A stretch of DNA of 22,511 nucleotides from a virus, in the IMG/VR virus record IMGVR_UViG_3300006900_000004, positions 1 to 22,511 of that record. The stretch is one strand, 5' to 3'. Shown in pieces: positions 1-10,200 of this stretch. Numbering within the stretch: position 1 is the stretch's first letter; each line of letters starts with the position of its first letter. A model generated the notes under the pieces. It did no database searches. It was not told the origin of the DNA and worked only from the letters and a program-made list of their open reading frames with translations. The translations under genes were made by a program, and so were the position numbers.

Positions 1-47
1 ATGATATAATTTGCGTACCAAGTTCGCCCTGTTAGGATAACGAAATG

Positions 48-101
48 GTAGCCATAATCGGCTATAAACATTCGACTGATAGTATCGTGTACTATAAGGT
101 T
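48..101 (+). promoter_or_regulatory. Leader upstream of the capsid gene: two small hairpins and a weak promoter-like element
   Basis: The first 154 bases have no convincing gene; all three forward frames stop within 35 bases. Two short stems are visible: 48-53 pairs with 60-65 (one G-T pair), and ATAGTA at 79-84 pairs with TACTAT at 90-95. A weak sigma70-like pair is TTCGAC (71-76), 16 bases, then TATAAG (93-98). The element TACTATAAGGTT (90-101) recurs with one change at 20806-20817. A ribosome binding site GGAGGA (142-147) precedes the capsid start. Whether this region promotes or processes late mRNA is inference. Confidence 0.3.
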
Positions 102-154
102 TCCCTTTCTAGGACAAAAGCCGTAAAAAATTTATTTTAATGGAGGACTGAATT

Positions 155-1015
155 ATGTCAATACAGATAACAACAGCTTTTGTTGAACAATATAAAAGCA
201 ACGTGTTCCATCTGGCACAGCAAAAGGGTTCTAGGTTAAGAGATGCGGTTAGAACAGAGACAATAACTGGTAAATCCCATTTCTTTGAAAGAGTCGGTTC
301 TACTGCTGCACAGAAAAGAACATCACGTCATTCTGACACTCCACGAATGGATACACCACATTCCAGACGTAAAGTATCATTGGATGACTATGATTGGGCA
401 GACTTAATCGACCAAGAAGACAAAGTAAGACTGCTTATTAGCCCTCAGTCTGAGTACGCATTGGCGGGTGCTTGGGCGATGGGTAGAGCAATGGATGACG
501 CAATCGTCTCTGCTGCTACTGGAACATCTTATGGTGGAGTAGCTGGTGGAACATCGGTTTCGTTACCATCAGGTCAGAAAGTAGTCCATGCTTCAGGTGG
601 TTTGACTTTAGCAAAACTTTTGTCTGGTAAAGAAATCATCGATGCTAATGATGTAGATCCAGAAGAACCAAGATTTGTGATATGTGCTGCAGGTCAAATT
701 AGTGACTTGTTAAATGTAACTCAAGTAACATCTTCTGACTACAATACAGTAAAAGCATTGGCACAAGGAGATATTGATACTTATCTAGGATTCAAATTTA
801 TTCGTTCCCAAAGATTAGGAACAGATAGTAATGGTAATAGGCAAGTATTGATGTTTACACAATCTGCAATAGGGCTTGCTCTTGGAACAGATATTACGAC
901 TAAGATATCCGAAAGAGCAGATAAGAACTATGCAACACAGGTATTTTTATCAATGACTATCGGTGCTACTCGTATCGAAGAAGATAAGATGGTGGAAATT
1001 GCTTGCACAGAATAA
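155..1015 (+). CDS. Major capsid protein
   Basis: This 286-residue protein most likely forms the icosahedral head shell. It has the features of phage capsid proteins found in aquatic podoviruses. The N-terminus is rich in Q, R and K. An arginine-rich stretch (about residues 53-75, with RRKVSLDDYDWADLIDQED following) leads into a conserved segment about assembly of subunits (residues 90-120, LLISPQSEYALAGAWAMGRA). The C-terminal half is beta-rich. The size suits an HK97-fold capsid protein, but the fold is inferred from the family and not visible here. The ATG has a strong GGAGGA site eight bases upstream. The gene is first in the visible late block and lies directly before the tail tube genes, where T7 has gene 10. 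No frameshifted long form is evident. Confidence 0.85.
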   Translation: MSIQITTAFVEQYKSNVFHLAQQKGSRLRDAVRTETITGKSHFFERVGSTAAQKRTSRHSDTPRMDTPHSRRKVSLDDYDWADLIDQEDKVRLLISPQSEYALAGAWAMGRAMDDAIVSAATGTSYGGVAGGTSVSLPSGQKVVHASGGLTLAKLLSGKEIIDANDVDPEEPRFVICAAGQISDLLNVTQVTSSDYNTVKALAQGDIDTYLGFKFIRSQRLGTDSNGNRQVLMFTQSAIGLALGTDITTKISERADKNYATQVFLSMTIGATRIEEDKMVEIACTE

Positions 1016-1039
1016 ATTTAAACAAAGGAGAATAAAATA

Positions 1040-1594
1040 ATGGCAACAGCAAAAGGTATAGAAGTTACAAATCTTGATGCGACCCCAAGGACACTCCTGG
1101 AAGCAGGTAGTGGACAAGGAAAAATGCGTGTGTTTATGGATACTATCGCTGCTGGTACTGGTGATATCGATGATGATGATATTGTCATGTTAGCGGAAGT
1201 ACCTTCTAATGCTAAAATAGCTAGTATCATGTTATACAATGACGACTTAGATAGTGGTGGCTCACCAGCCCTTGCTACTGATGTTGGTCTATATAATGGT
1301 GGTACAAAATTCAATGATACAGATGCTTCAGCAACTGCTTATGCAGCTAATGGACTGATTGATAGAGATGCTTACGCAAGTGCAATAACAACTCTACAAG
1401 CAGCTAATACATCTGGTGTTGAAGTAGCTTTTGAAGCTAGGAACGTAAATACTGTAGCTAACTTTGTATGGGAAGATGGTGGTCTTACTTCAGACCCAGG
1501 TGTTCCTCTACGAATTGCATTGACTATGGAGACAGTCGCTGCAACTGCTGCAGCTGGCGACATCACATTAGTCGTGACATATGTTGTAGATTAA
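1040..1594 (+). CDS. Probable head-associated structural protein (decoration-like)
   Basis: A 184-residue, acidic, Ala/Thr/Gly/Asp-rich protein with no membrane segment or catalytic motif. The composition, with alternating hydrophobic residues and loops such as GTGDIDDDDIV (about residues 39-50) and a closing strand-rich run ending VVTYVVD, suggests a beta-sandwich virion protein. It starts 25 bases after the capsid stop, behind AAAGGAG (1024-1030), so it is co-transcribed with the capsid gene. It sits before the hairpin that separates head genes from tail genes. Position and composition suggest a head decoration or minor capsid protein. That is inference from context; I do not recognise a named family. 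Confidence 0.6.
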   Translation: MATAKGIEVTNLDATPRTLLEAGSGQGKMRVFMDTIAAGTGDIDDDDIVMLAEVPSNAKIASIMLYNDDLDSGGSPALATDVGLYNGGTKFNDTDASATAYAANGLIDRDAYASAITTLQAANTSGVEVAFEARNVNTVANFVWEDGGLTSDPGVPLRIALTMETVAATAAAGDITLVVTYVVD

Positions 1595-1612
1595 GTAGCT
1601 AAGAATAACAAG

Positions 1613-1646
1613 GTAGGGATGATATATTGAATTATGTCATCCCTAC
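1613..1646 (+). terminator. Strong stem-loop between head and tail genes (terminator or processing hairpin)
   Basis: GTAGGGATGA (1613-1622) is the exact inverse complement of TCATCCCTAC (1637-1646). The inner bases also pair (TATA with TATG, one wobble), giving a 14-bp stem and a loop of about six bases. No uridine run follows, so it is not a classical intrinsic terminator. It lies after the head genes and before tail tubular A, the same place as the T7 late terminator. A partial terminator, an RNase-processed stem or an mRNA stabiliser would all fit. Confidence 0.6.
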
Positions 1647-1661
1647 GAGTATTATAAAGTT

Positions 1662-2240
1662 ATGGCAACAGAGGTATCAATTTGTTCAAATGCTTTGCGT
1701 ATTTTAGGGGATGACCCTATTACTTCACTTACAGATGACACAGAACGAGCTAGATTATGCAATGCGTTATATGAACCATCCAGAGATGCTGTATTAAGAT
1801 CACATCCTTGGAATTTTGCAATTACAAGGGCAACTTTGGCCCAACTTTCAGCAACTCCTACATATGAATATGCGTATCAGTATTCTTTACCGACTGATCC
1901 TTATTGTCTAAGGGTTTTGTCTATGGAATATCAGGATTACATATTTAAGGTAGAATATCTATCTGGTACAGGTAGGGTTTTATTAACAGATGAAGGTACA
2001 GCAAAAATTTTATATGTAGCAAAAGTTGCAGACACAGCTCAATTTGATTCCTTGTTTGTAGATACACTAACAGCAAAATTAGCTTTGGAATTATCATTTC
2101 CAGTAACTAATAGTGCAACTTTACAAGCACAGATGCAGAAACTTTATCAGTTAAAACTTTCTGAAGCTCGTAGTATTGATGGACAAGAAGGCTTTATGGA
2201 CGACTTGGTTTCTGATACATTAACGGACTTTAGAAAATAA
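1662..2240 (+). CDS. Tail tubular protein A (T7 gp11-like)
   Basis: This 192-residue protein is the ring/adaptor component that joins the portal to the short tail. The N-terminal signature of the family is clear: ICSNALRILG (residues 6-15), a DDTERARLCN segment, and SHPWNFA (about residues 47-53). T7 gp11 is of similar size (196 residues). No ribosome binding site precedes the ATG; the bases between the hairpin at 1613-1646 and the start are AT-rich. Translation may depend on processing at the hairpin. The stop codon shares its last base with the ATG of tail tubular B (TAATG), so the two are translationally coupled. Confidence 0.85.
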   Translation: MATEVSICSNALRILGDDPITSLTDDTERARLCNALYEPSRDAVLRSHPWNFAITRATLAQLSATPTYEYAYQYSLPTDPYCLRVLSMEYQDYIFKVEYLSGTGRVLLTDEGTAKILYVAKVADTAQFDSLFVDTLTAKLALELSFPVTNSATLQAQMQKLYQLKLSEARSIDGQEGFMDDLVSDTLTDFRK

Positions 2241-4750
2241 TGGCGACAACAGGTTCAACAGTAGTACATCCATTTCAATCAAATTTTACAGCAGGAGAAC
2301 TGACTCCAAAATTAGCAGGACAAGTAGATTTTGATAAATATGCGAATGGTCTTGAAACTTTAGAGAATATGACTGTATTTCCACAAGGTGGTGTAGAAAG
2401 AAGATACGGAAGCAGATTTGTCTGTGAAGTAAAAAACTCAGCAGATATTACACGATTAATTCCTTTTGAATTTAGCGTAACACAATCATATGCTTTAGAA
2501 TTTGGTGACCAATATATAAGATTTTTTAAAGATAATGGACAGATAGTAGAACCTGATAAGACTATTACAGGTATAACTGCAGCGAATCCAGGAGTAGTTA
2601 CTGCTAGTTCACATGGATATTCAAATGGCGACCATGTTTGGATTAATAGTGTAGTCGGGATGACAGAAGTAAATGGAAGGAGATTTGTCGTAGCCAACAA
2701 GACAACTCATACTTTTGATATAGTCATCGATACATCGGGGTATACAGCATATGCTTCGGCAGGTGTAGCACAAAAAGTTTATGAGATATCTACTAATTAT
2801 ACTTCTGCACAAGTCTTTGATCTACAATTCGCACAATCTGCTGATACTATGTATATAGTCCATCCATCTCATGAACCATCAAAATTAGCAAGGACAGGGC
2901 ATGCAACTTGGACTTTGACAGAAGTAGATTTTCAGGTCGGGCCATTTTTAGATACTAATACGACAACAACGACTTTTACGACAAGTGCTACGACTGTAGG
3001 AACAGGTAGGACTTTAACTGCATCTGCAACAGCAGGAGTCAATGATGGTGATGGTTTTGATGATGATGATATTGGTAGGTTAGTCAAGTTAGGAGATGGT
3101 TGGGGAAAGATAACGGCAAGAACAAATACGACTGTCGTAACTTGGACGATAACAGTAGCTGCAACAAGTTCTGGAAGTATAACTTGGGCATTAGGAGCTT
3201 GGTCAGATGCTACAGGATGGCCAGGTGCTGTATCATTTTTTGAACAACGATTAGTCTTTGCAGGTTCTACTAACTATCCACAGACAATATGGGCATCTGA
3301 ATCTGGTGCATATGAAGAATTTGATGTAGGAGATGCTAGTGCTGCAGATGCTTTTATCTATACTATTGCTGCCAATAGAGTCAATCTGATTAGATGGTTA
3401 GCTCCTATTAGAGATTTAATGATAGGAACAGCAGGTGGTGAATTTAGAGTTGATAGACCCGTTGGTGAACCATTAAAACCTACTAATGTAAATATTAAAC
3501 AAGAGACTACATTTGGTAACTATTCAGCTCAACCAATACAAATCGGCCCTAGTATATTGTTTTTACAAAGACAACAACGAAAAGTCAGAGAATTATCATA
3601 TAGTTTCCAAAACGATGCTTATGTTGCTCCTGATCTAACATTACTTGCAGAACATATTACTGAAGGTGGGGTAGTGGATGTAGATTATGCACAAGAGCCT
3701 GGACAGATATATTGGGCAGTAAGAAATGATGGCACGTTATTAGGTATGACTTATGAAAGAGAACAAGATGTTATTGGATGGCATAGGCATATATTAGGTG
3801 GTAGAGGAGTAGAGTGTATTATTACAGTTAGTGATTATGCTAATATTGCATCAGCAATGAAATTAAAATTTACTAAATCAGATGGAACGACTACTACTTT
3901 TACCTCGACTACAGGTACAGCAGGTACAGATGAATTTAAAATAGAAACAAGCAATAATGCTACAGCTACTAATTTAAAGACTACTATAAATACTCATACT
4001 GATTTTACAGCTACAGTATCATCTGCTGTGGTGACAATAAGAGAAGCATCGCATAGTGCGACTGGATATTTAACAGTATCAAGTCAGGATTCTGTGCGAT
4101 TAGCTAAAGTAGATGAAAGTCAAGCAAAAGTAAAAAGCATTACGTCAATAACAGAATCGACAGAAAATCAAGTATGGATCATAGTCCAAAGGATAGTAAA
4201 TACAGCAACAGTAAAATATGTCGAATATCTTGATAGTACGATAAATCAGGATTCTGCTTTGTCGGGAACTGTTACAGGTTCATCTACAACAGTAACAGCT
4301 CTTGACCATTTAGAAGGTGAAACAGTACAAATACTAATAGATGATGCTGTTCATCCTACGCAGATAGTATCAAGTGGTGCAGTAACTATTGATTTACCTA
4401 GTACATTTGCATCAAAGACAATAGAAGTAGGCTTAGGATATGTTTCAACTTTAAAGACTATGAGGATAGAAGCTGGTGCATCTACAGGCTCTAAAGCACA
4501 GGGCAGAAAAAAAAGGTATAATGAAGTCATTGTACGACTATATAAAACAGTAGGTGCGACTGTAAATGGCGACCAGATACCATTTAGGACATCAGCAATG
4601 GATATGGGTTCACCGATTACAGCATTTACAGGGGATAAAAGAGTAACGAATTTGGGATGGGATAGAGAAGGACAGGTTACTGTCAAACAGACTCAGCCAT
4701 TGCCGATGACAGTAATAGCAATAACAGGAACGTTGAAAACAAGTGGATAA
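2240..4750 (+). CDS. Tail tubular protein B (T7 gp12-like nozzle protein)
   Basis: An 836-residue virion protein expected to form the tail nozzle. The opening (FQSNFTAGELTPKLAGQVDF, then PQGGVERRYGSRFV) is typical of this family. Residues about 113-160 resemble the small FCCH-type beta domain common in phage tail proteins (around VVTASSHGYSNGDHVWI). A WSDATGWPGAVSFFEQRLVF segment near residues 325-345 and FDVGD shortly after are further family marks. Around residues 538-612 there is a Thr-rich inserted beta domain. T7 gp12 has 794 residues. The gene starts on the last base of the tail tubular A stop and ends overlapping the next gene by eight bases. Confidence 0.85.
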   Translation: MATTGSTVVHPFQSNFTAGELTPKLAGQVDFDKYANGLETLENMTVFPQGGVERRYGSRFVCEVKNSADITRLIPFEFSVTQSYALEFGDQYIRFFKDNGQIVEPDKTITGITAANPGVVTASSHGYSNGDHVWINSVVGMTEVNGRRFVVANKTTHTFDIVIDTSGYTAYASAGVAQKVYEISTNYTSAQVFDLQFAQSADTMYIVHPSHEPSKLARTGHATWTLTEVDFQVGPFLDTNTTTTTFTTSATTVGTGRTLTASATAGVNDGDGFDDDDIGRLVKLGDGWGKITARTNTTVVTWTITVAATSSGSITWALGAWSDATGWPGAVSFFEQRLVFAGSTNYPQTIWASESGAYEEFDVGDASAADAFIYTIAANRVNLIRWLAPIRDLMIGTAGGEFRVDRPVGEPLKPTNVNIKQETTFGNYSAQPIQIGPSILFLQRQQRKVRELSYSFQNDAYVAPDLTLLAEHITEGGVVDVDYAQEPGQIYWAVRNDGTLLGMTYEREQDVIGWHRHILGGRGVECIITVSDYANIASAMKLKFTKSDGTTTTFTSTTGTAGTDEFKIETSNNATATNLKTTINTHTDFTATVSSAVVTIREASHSATGYLTVSSQDSVRLAKVDESQAKVKSITSITESTENQVWIIVQRIVNTATVKYVEYLDSTINQDSALSGTVTGSSTTVTALDHLEGETVQILIDDAVHPTQIVSSGAVTIDLPSTFASKTIEVGLGYVSTLKTMRIEAGASTGSKAQGRKKRYNEVIVRLYKTVGATVNGDQIPFRTSAMDMGSPITAFTGDKRVTNLGWDREGQVTVKQTQPLPMTVIAITGTLKTSG

Positions 4751-5336
4751 AATAGAACAACAAAAAATAAAAGAAGCTAAAGAATTACTTGAAAGGTATG
4801 CACCAAAAGGTGAATTTTTAGCTTATATCAATAAAAAAGAAGCTGGTCTTTTAAAAGCATATGGTGGTGCTGGTAAACCAATCGAAGAAACGAATATACC
4901 ATCTTTTGTTCCTTGGATTGCTATTGCAATAGCTAGTTCGATTATAGCAAGTTCAGCTGTGTCGTTTATGGGGAGTTTACATCAAGCACGAAATTTAAAA
5001 AGAGCTGCAAAGTGGCGAGAAAGAAGCACTAAACAAAAAGCAATGCAAGCTAATATAATAGCAGCACAAAGAGCAGCTGCTATTATGGGAGAAAAAAGAG
5101 CAAGAGGTGGAGCAAGAGGTGTTGCTTTAGGTGTTGGTTCTACATTAATGGAAGAAAAACAAGTTGTTAATAATTTAGAAGAAGTAAAATTTTGGAACAA
5201 TAAAGGTCTTACTCAGACATTAGAAGATATAGATATTCAATTAACGGGAGCATTGGCTAATGAAGCATGGAATAGGAAATTATCTCTCTTAGATGGTTTA
5301 GGAAAAGCTGGAGTAGCTTATAAGGTGTGGGGATAA
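4743..5336 (+). CDS. Internal virion protein, T7 gp14-like (small ejection protein)
   Basis: A 197-residue protein that starts at GTG inside the end of tail tubular B. Its size matches T7 gp14 (196 residues), and so does its place directly after gp12. Residues about 54-80 form a hydrophobic, Ala/Ile/Ser-rich segment (FVPWIAIAIASSIIASSAV). A basic Ala-rich helix follows (about 82-125, QARNLKRAAKW and RAAAIMGEKRARGG). A gp14-like protein would be ejected with the DNA and insert in the outer membrane. The assignment rests on position, size and the membrane-active segment, not on clear sequence identity. An AGGAA sequence lies about 14 bases before the GTG. Confidence 0.65.
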   Translation: MDKIEQQKIKEAKELLERYAPKGEFLAYINKKEAGLLKAYGGAGKPIEETNIPSFVPWIAIAIASSIIASSAVSFMGSLHQARNLKRAAKWRERSTKQKAMQANIIAAQRAAAIMGEKRARGGARGVALGVGSTLMEEKQVVNNLEEVKFWNNKGLTQTLEDIDIQLTGALANEAWNRKLSLLDGLGKAGVAYKVWG

Positions 5337-7252
5337 TGAGTTTTGAGGGAATACCAAAACAAGTTAAAGGTGGGGGAACAGAACGTAATATAAAAGAGTA
5401 CAAAGATGAAGTTCCTGTTACTAAATTAAATGATATATCTAATCTTATTTCTAATGTTCAAAGAAACAGACCAGATTTCGAAAAAATTACACGAGTTCTT
5501 GATAATGTTAATTATAGAATTGCACAAAGAAATTTAGCAGAAATAGAAGAAGATATAATAAATACTACTACTCGCTTATCAGCTGAAGATAAAAGACTAT
5601 ATTTAGAGTTCGTAAAAAAATTAGAATCAAATCCTGAACAACTATATGAGTATAGTTCTGCCGAGTTAGATTTATTTAAAGAGAAGTTTTGGGAAGCTAG
5701 AGATAAAGCTATTAATAAAATTTTTAAGTCAAAAAGCAATGGAAATGAAAAACGTGGGAAAAGATATAAAAATAGATATTTAAGTGAAAATATTCAAAAC
5801 AAACTCTGGTCAGATATACGATTCAATGTAACGAAAACTGGTTGGGGAAAGATTAGAAACTTACAAGTATATGAAGATAGTAAAAGCAGCGTATATCTTC
5901 TTGTCGATGGTATAACTCCAAGTATTCAGTATTGGGAACAGATTGATATGTTAACTAAAGATTTGAATGCTAGTATTGTAAAAGCTCGAAATGATGAAGT
6001 TATAAGTGACACGGAATTAAAGAACGATAATGAGAAGTTTAGCATAGTAACTTGGTTAAAAGCAATAACTCATGGTGGTTCACCAGAAGATGGTAGTGGT
6101 TTTGAAGAATTTATCAGCGAAGACAAGAAGCTTTTAGCAATTAGAAATGATGGAAAAATGGATTTTACATTTTTGTTAGATAAAATACAGCAAAAAAATG
6201 TGACTGGCCAGTATGTCCATAGAAAGTTTTTTGGGAAAGATTTAGACTTAAATACAAGAAATATACTTATCAATCATTTGCAAGGAAAATCTATTAACCA
6301 ACTAAGACAAGATAAGATAGAGTTTGATAAGCATAATATGGCTATTAGTGCTAAATTTAGTGTAGCTCTGGATGCAATTACAAATGGAGCAGGAAAAGAA
6401 TTTACTTTAGAGTGGTTTGATGAGAATATTAATTTTAAAGGGGTTACCCCGACAGAGAGGAAACAACGCCTTAGAAATTTATTTATAAAAGCATTAAAAG
6501 GAGAATTAACGACACCAGAGAATTTCCAAATTGAAACTATAATCCGTAACGGGATTTTAGACAAAAGCATTAGATCAGATAGTCAATTAATTGACGTTAC
6601 ATATCTTAAAGATGGTATAAGCACCACAATAACTAAATCAATGAATGATTTAGAAGCAGCTAATTTAATATCATCTCCTTTCGCTAATAATCAAAGACAA
6701 AAATTGCATGGAGAAAATACTCAAAAAATTAATATATATAGTAGTGAATTTAATCAAATTAAAACTGCTGGTGCATGGGCAGATGGGGCATGGGGAGTTT
6801 TAGCCCGTGACGAAAATCAAAGTAGAATAGCAAGATATCCTGCGTATAGTCAAGAAGTAACAGGTATGTTATTGAAAGCAGAAAATAATTATATAGCTGG
6901 CAGGTTGCAGGGGTACAGCAAATTGCAATTACAAGATCCTGAAACTGACATACGTTTCGAAGTAGATTTACTAGAGTATGGTGTAAAAAAGGGTGATTCA
7001 ATATATATATGGAGAGATTTTCATGTTGCCTCACGAGACGAACTAAATGCTTTTCGTGAGTTTTCGCGAGGGAAATATAGCGAAACCATTCTCAAATTTC
7101 TTCCACCACTAATGGATGAAGATAGTAGTTATGAAGAATATATAAAATCAGAAGACTATAAAAAATGGCTTGGTGACAAAAAGAAACAAAAACAATGGAA
7201 AGAGTATGTTAAGGCAAGAAAGCTGATAGAAGCTTACAAGGATAACAGATGA
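5336..7252 (+). CDS. Internal virion protein, T7 gp15-like by position
   Basis: About 638 residues, charged and mainly helical in character, with no membrane segment and no catalytic motif that I recognise. It is rich in K, N, E and D. I chose the ATG at 5336 because it shares a base with the previous stop (TAATG), the same coupling used by tail tubular A and B. An in-frame GTG three codons upstream (5327) is also possible. The end overlaps the next start as ATGA. T7 gp15 (747 residues) occupies this place and forms the middle part of the ejected DNA-delivery tube. The role is inferred from gene order. Confidence 0.6.
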   Translation: MSFEGIPKQVKGGGTERNIKEYKDEVPVTKLNDISNLISNVQRNRPDFEKITRVLDNVNYRIAQRNLAEIEEDIINTTTRLSAEDKRLYLEFVKKLESNPEQLYEYSSAELDLFKEKFWEARDKAINKIFKSKSNGNEKRGKRYKNRYLSENIQNKLWSDIRFNVTKTGWGKIRNLQVYEDSKSSVYLLVDGITPSIQYWEQIDMLTKDLNASIVKARNDEVISDTELKNDNEKFSIVTWLKAITHGGSPEDGSGFEEFISEDKKLLAIRNDGKMDFTFLLDKIQQKNVTGQYVHRKFFGKDLDLNTRNILINHLQGKSINQLRQDKIEFDKHNMAISAKFSVALDAITNGAGKEFTLEWFDENINFKGVTPTERKQRLRNLFIKALKGELTTPENFQIETIIRNGILDKSIRSDSQLIDVTYLKDGISTTITKSMNDLEAANLISSPFANNQRQKLHGENTQKINIYSSEFNQIKTAGAWADGAWGVLARDENQSRIARYPAYSQEVTGMLLKAENNYIAGRLQGYSKLQLQDPETDIRFEVDLLEYGVKKGDSIYIWRDFHVASRDELNAFREFSRGKYSETILKFLPPLMDEDSSYEEYIKSEDYKKWLGDKKKQKQWKEYVKARKLIEAYKDNR

Positions 7253-10200
7253 CAGATGAAGAATATGATATTAGCTTAGAAATTCAAGGGCAGAAATCTG
7301 GAGATGATAACCTTTACGAAAGAAATCTTCTGTTAGAACATGCTGGTGCGTCTGACAAACTAATAGAAAAAGATGATAACCTTTACGAAAGAAATCTTCT
7401 GTTAGAACATGCTGGTGCGTCTGACAAACTAATAGATAAAGAGCTTGGGCTTGGTGATAAAGAACCATCTATGAGTGATATCATTCCTATTGATAATTGG
7501 TGGCTCAAACAAAAAGAAGAATGGGTAGGTAAGGAGTTTAATCTCACGGAGGCACTTAAAAAAGGTGTTGGTATGACCTTACATAACGCATCAGAGGAAT
7601 ATCACCAAGATGGTGAAACTGCTTGGTGGGGATGGGCAGACCCCAGCCTCAAAGCATATGACCCAAAAAATTATCCAGACGAAAGGCATTTAGAAAGGGC
7701 AATATCGACATTGACAATGATAGGAGTCGATCTTCCATACTATATATTAGGTGCAATTCCTGGTGCTTATCTGGGCTATAAATTGAGGAGTCCACGATTA
7801 GCAGCAATGGCAAGTGGTTATACTTCTGGATTTTTAGTTGATTCTTTAAAATATATGTATTTAGAAGCACTTAAACGAGGTAAAATAAAAGATTTTGATG
7901 AATGGTGGGCTATTTTTTTAGAGTATGGGGTAAAACCTGGACATGAGGCAGGTCTACAGATAGGAATAGCAGCAGGTGCAAGAGCTTATGTCGGAGGAAT
8001 GGGCCTAAAAGGAACAATAGGAAAATATCTGCCTGTTACTAAAGATGCTATAGCCAAATTTGCTGCACAGTATACCAGTTATTTAGCTATGGGTGCATTG
8101 ATTAGTAAAGAAATGCCTAAAAAAGATGACTATATTCATTTAGCTCTTATTTTGTTACCTTTTAATATACCTTTATTTAAGGGAGTTCCTGAAAAAATTG
8201 ACTCAACTAAGCAAAAGAAGATGATTGACAATAAGATGACAGACCTTGAAAATATAAAAAAAGATACATATAGTCCACAAGAAATTCTTTCATGGATAGG
8301 AGAGAAAAAAACTAGGGTTGAGGATTTTGTAACAAAAAATGTATTTAGGTTTAGAGAGGATGCCAAAAAAACAGAAGTTGAAATTACAAATTTAAAAACT
8401 GAATTAAAAGAATTGTTAGAACAAGAGAAAAAAGACCCCACAACTATTGAGAATAAACAACAACAAAAAATATTTAATGCAATAGAAACAGAAAAGAAAA
8501 AAGGTATAAAAAGTGACAAAATACTTACTAAAGTAGAAGAATCTGTAGAAAAATCTATTAAAAAAGAAGAAATGCTTTCTCTCGAAGAAGAAGCAAGGAA
8601 GTTTAAAACTGCAGATGAGTTTATGTATGCAGAAAAAACATTACCAATAAAATTAGTTACATCAATAGTTCCAAGAGAAAAAATTATTTCTACAGTTGGG
8701 AAAATTGAATCAAGAACACCAGATGCTCCCGTAGTAGTTACAATAGAAGGTGGCAAGATAATAATTAAAGATGGAAATAATAGATATTATCAAAAAATAG
8801 ATAAAGGTGCTAAAACAATTAAAGTAGTTTTTATTCCTGAAAATGATGCACTACTCATCTCCATCTGGAAGATTGCACAGAAGAAAACATCTGAAATTGC
8901 AGGTGAAATTGCAAAACGAGCTAAAATTTCTGCTTTAGAAAAAGAGTTAAATAAAGTTGAAACTGCTATCAAAGAAATAACTTCTGCTATAGATGAAGCT
9001 AGAAATAATAGGATCATAGAAATAGAAAGAACTCTTAGAGAGTTAGGAGAGTTAGAAGGCCCAGAAGTTCGGAAATACAATAAAGATATTAAAACATTAA
9101 AGGATCGTATAGAACAACTGGAAACAGAATTGGGCGAAACTGTAATAACAGGTAAAAAAACTCTTGGTCGAAAACGTATGGAAGATCTAATAACAATCGG
9201 AAAACGAGAAGAATTAATACGAAAAAAAGATGAATTAGTAGGATTAGAAGAATTTAAGCTAATGACACATGCGTTTGAAACATTTAATCTTTTGTCTGAA
9301 CGAACAGATCGTATTTTAAGCCCAGCTCAAAAACATATAGAAAAAATTACCAATTTAAATATAACAGTATCTAAAAAAGTTTTTACGCTACCTACTTGGA
9401 ATAATATAAGAAATCAATGGCTTGATAGAAAATATCCTATAAAAAGAGTATTAGACGAAGCTAAAAAAGTAGGGGTAGAATTTGTAAAAGGTGGGCCTAC
9501 TGCTTATCATTGGGCTAGATTGTCTCCAGGACAGTTGGGTAAAGTGTTTTATTTTACCGATTATGGTACTTTTGATTTTCAAGGTAAACCATTAGGAAAA
9601 CCAGCCAAAGAATTTTATAAGTTTATTACAGATTATAAAGATTATAAAGAAAGACTTGTTAGGTACGAAGAGTCTGCTTGGTATGTAATTGCTTTAAGAA
9701 TAGTTGAAGTAGCAGAGATAAAAGGTATAAGAAAAGGAATAACTGATAAAAAAAGTGTTATAGAAGCTAAAAAAGCTGTAAAAGAATTAGAAGCTAAATA
9801 TGGAAAAGAAATTAAAGATTTTGCTAAAGACTATCATGAGTTTGTTCTTGCACCTATTATATACGGAGAAGGAGCAGGACTTTTCTCAAAAGGTACGGCA
9901 AAATATTTAGCAGAACATAACAAAGATTTTGTTTCTTTCAGAAGGGTATTAAAAATTGATGAAAAAACTGGCTTACCTATAAAAGATGCTTCAGGAAAGC
10001 TTCAATTAAGTGGCAAAATTAAATCGCCTATTCATACCATGAAAGGAACGAAAGAACACTATCAAGTTCTCGACCCACACCAAACAATATTTGAAAATGC
10101 TCACGATATATTATTAATGGCAGAAAAAAATTATGTTTTAAATGAATTTATTAAAAAGATAGAAGCAGCACAAGAAATTAATCCAGAGTTTTATAAAGAT

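Noticed and set aside
1-35. C-terminal end of an upstream gene
   Set aside because: One frame is open to a TAG at 33-35, but about ten codons give no recognisable sequence, so it cannot be supported.
8136-8756. 206-residue minus-strand frame inside the ejection protein gene
   Set aside because: Serine/phenylalanine-rich antisense shadow of a lysine/glutamate-rich coding strand, with no start signal.
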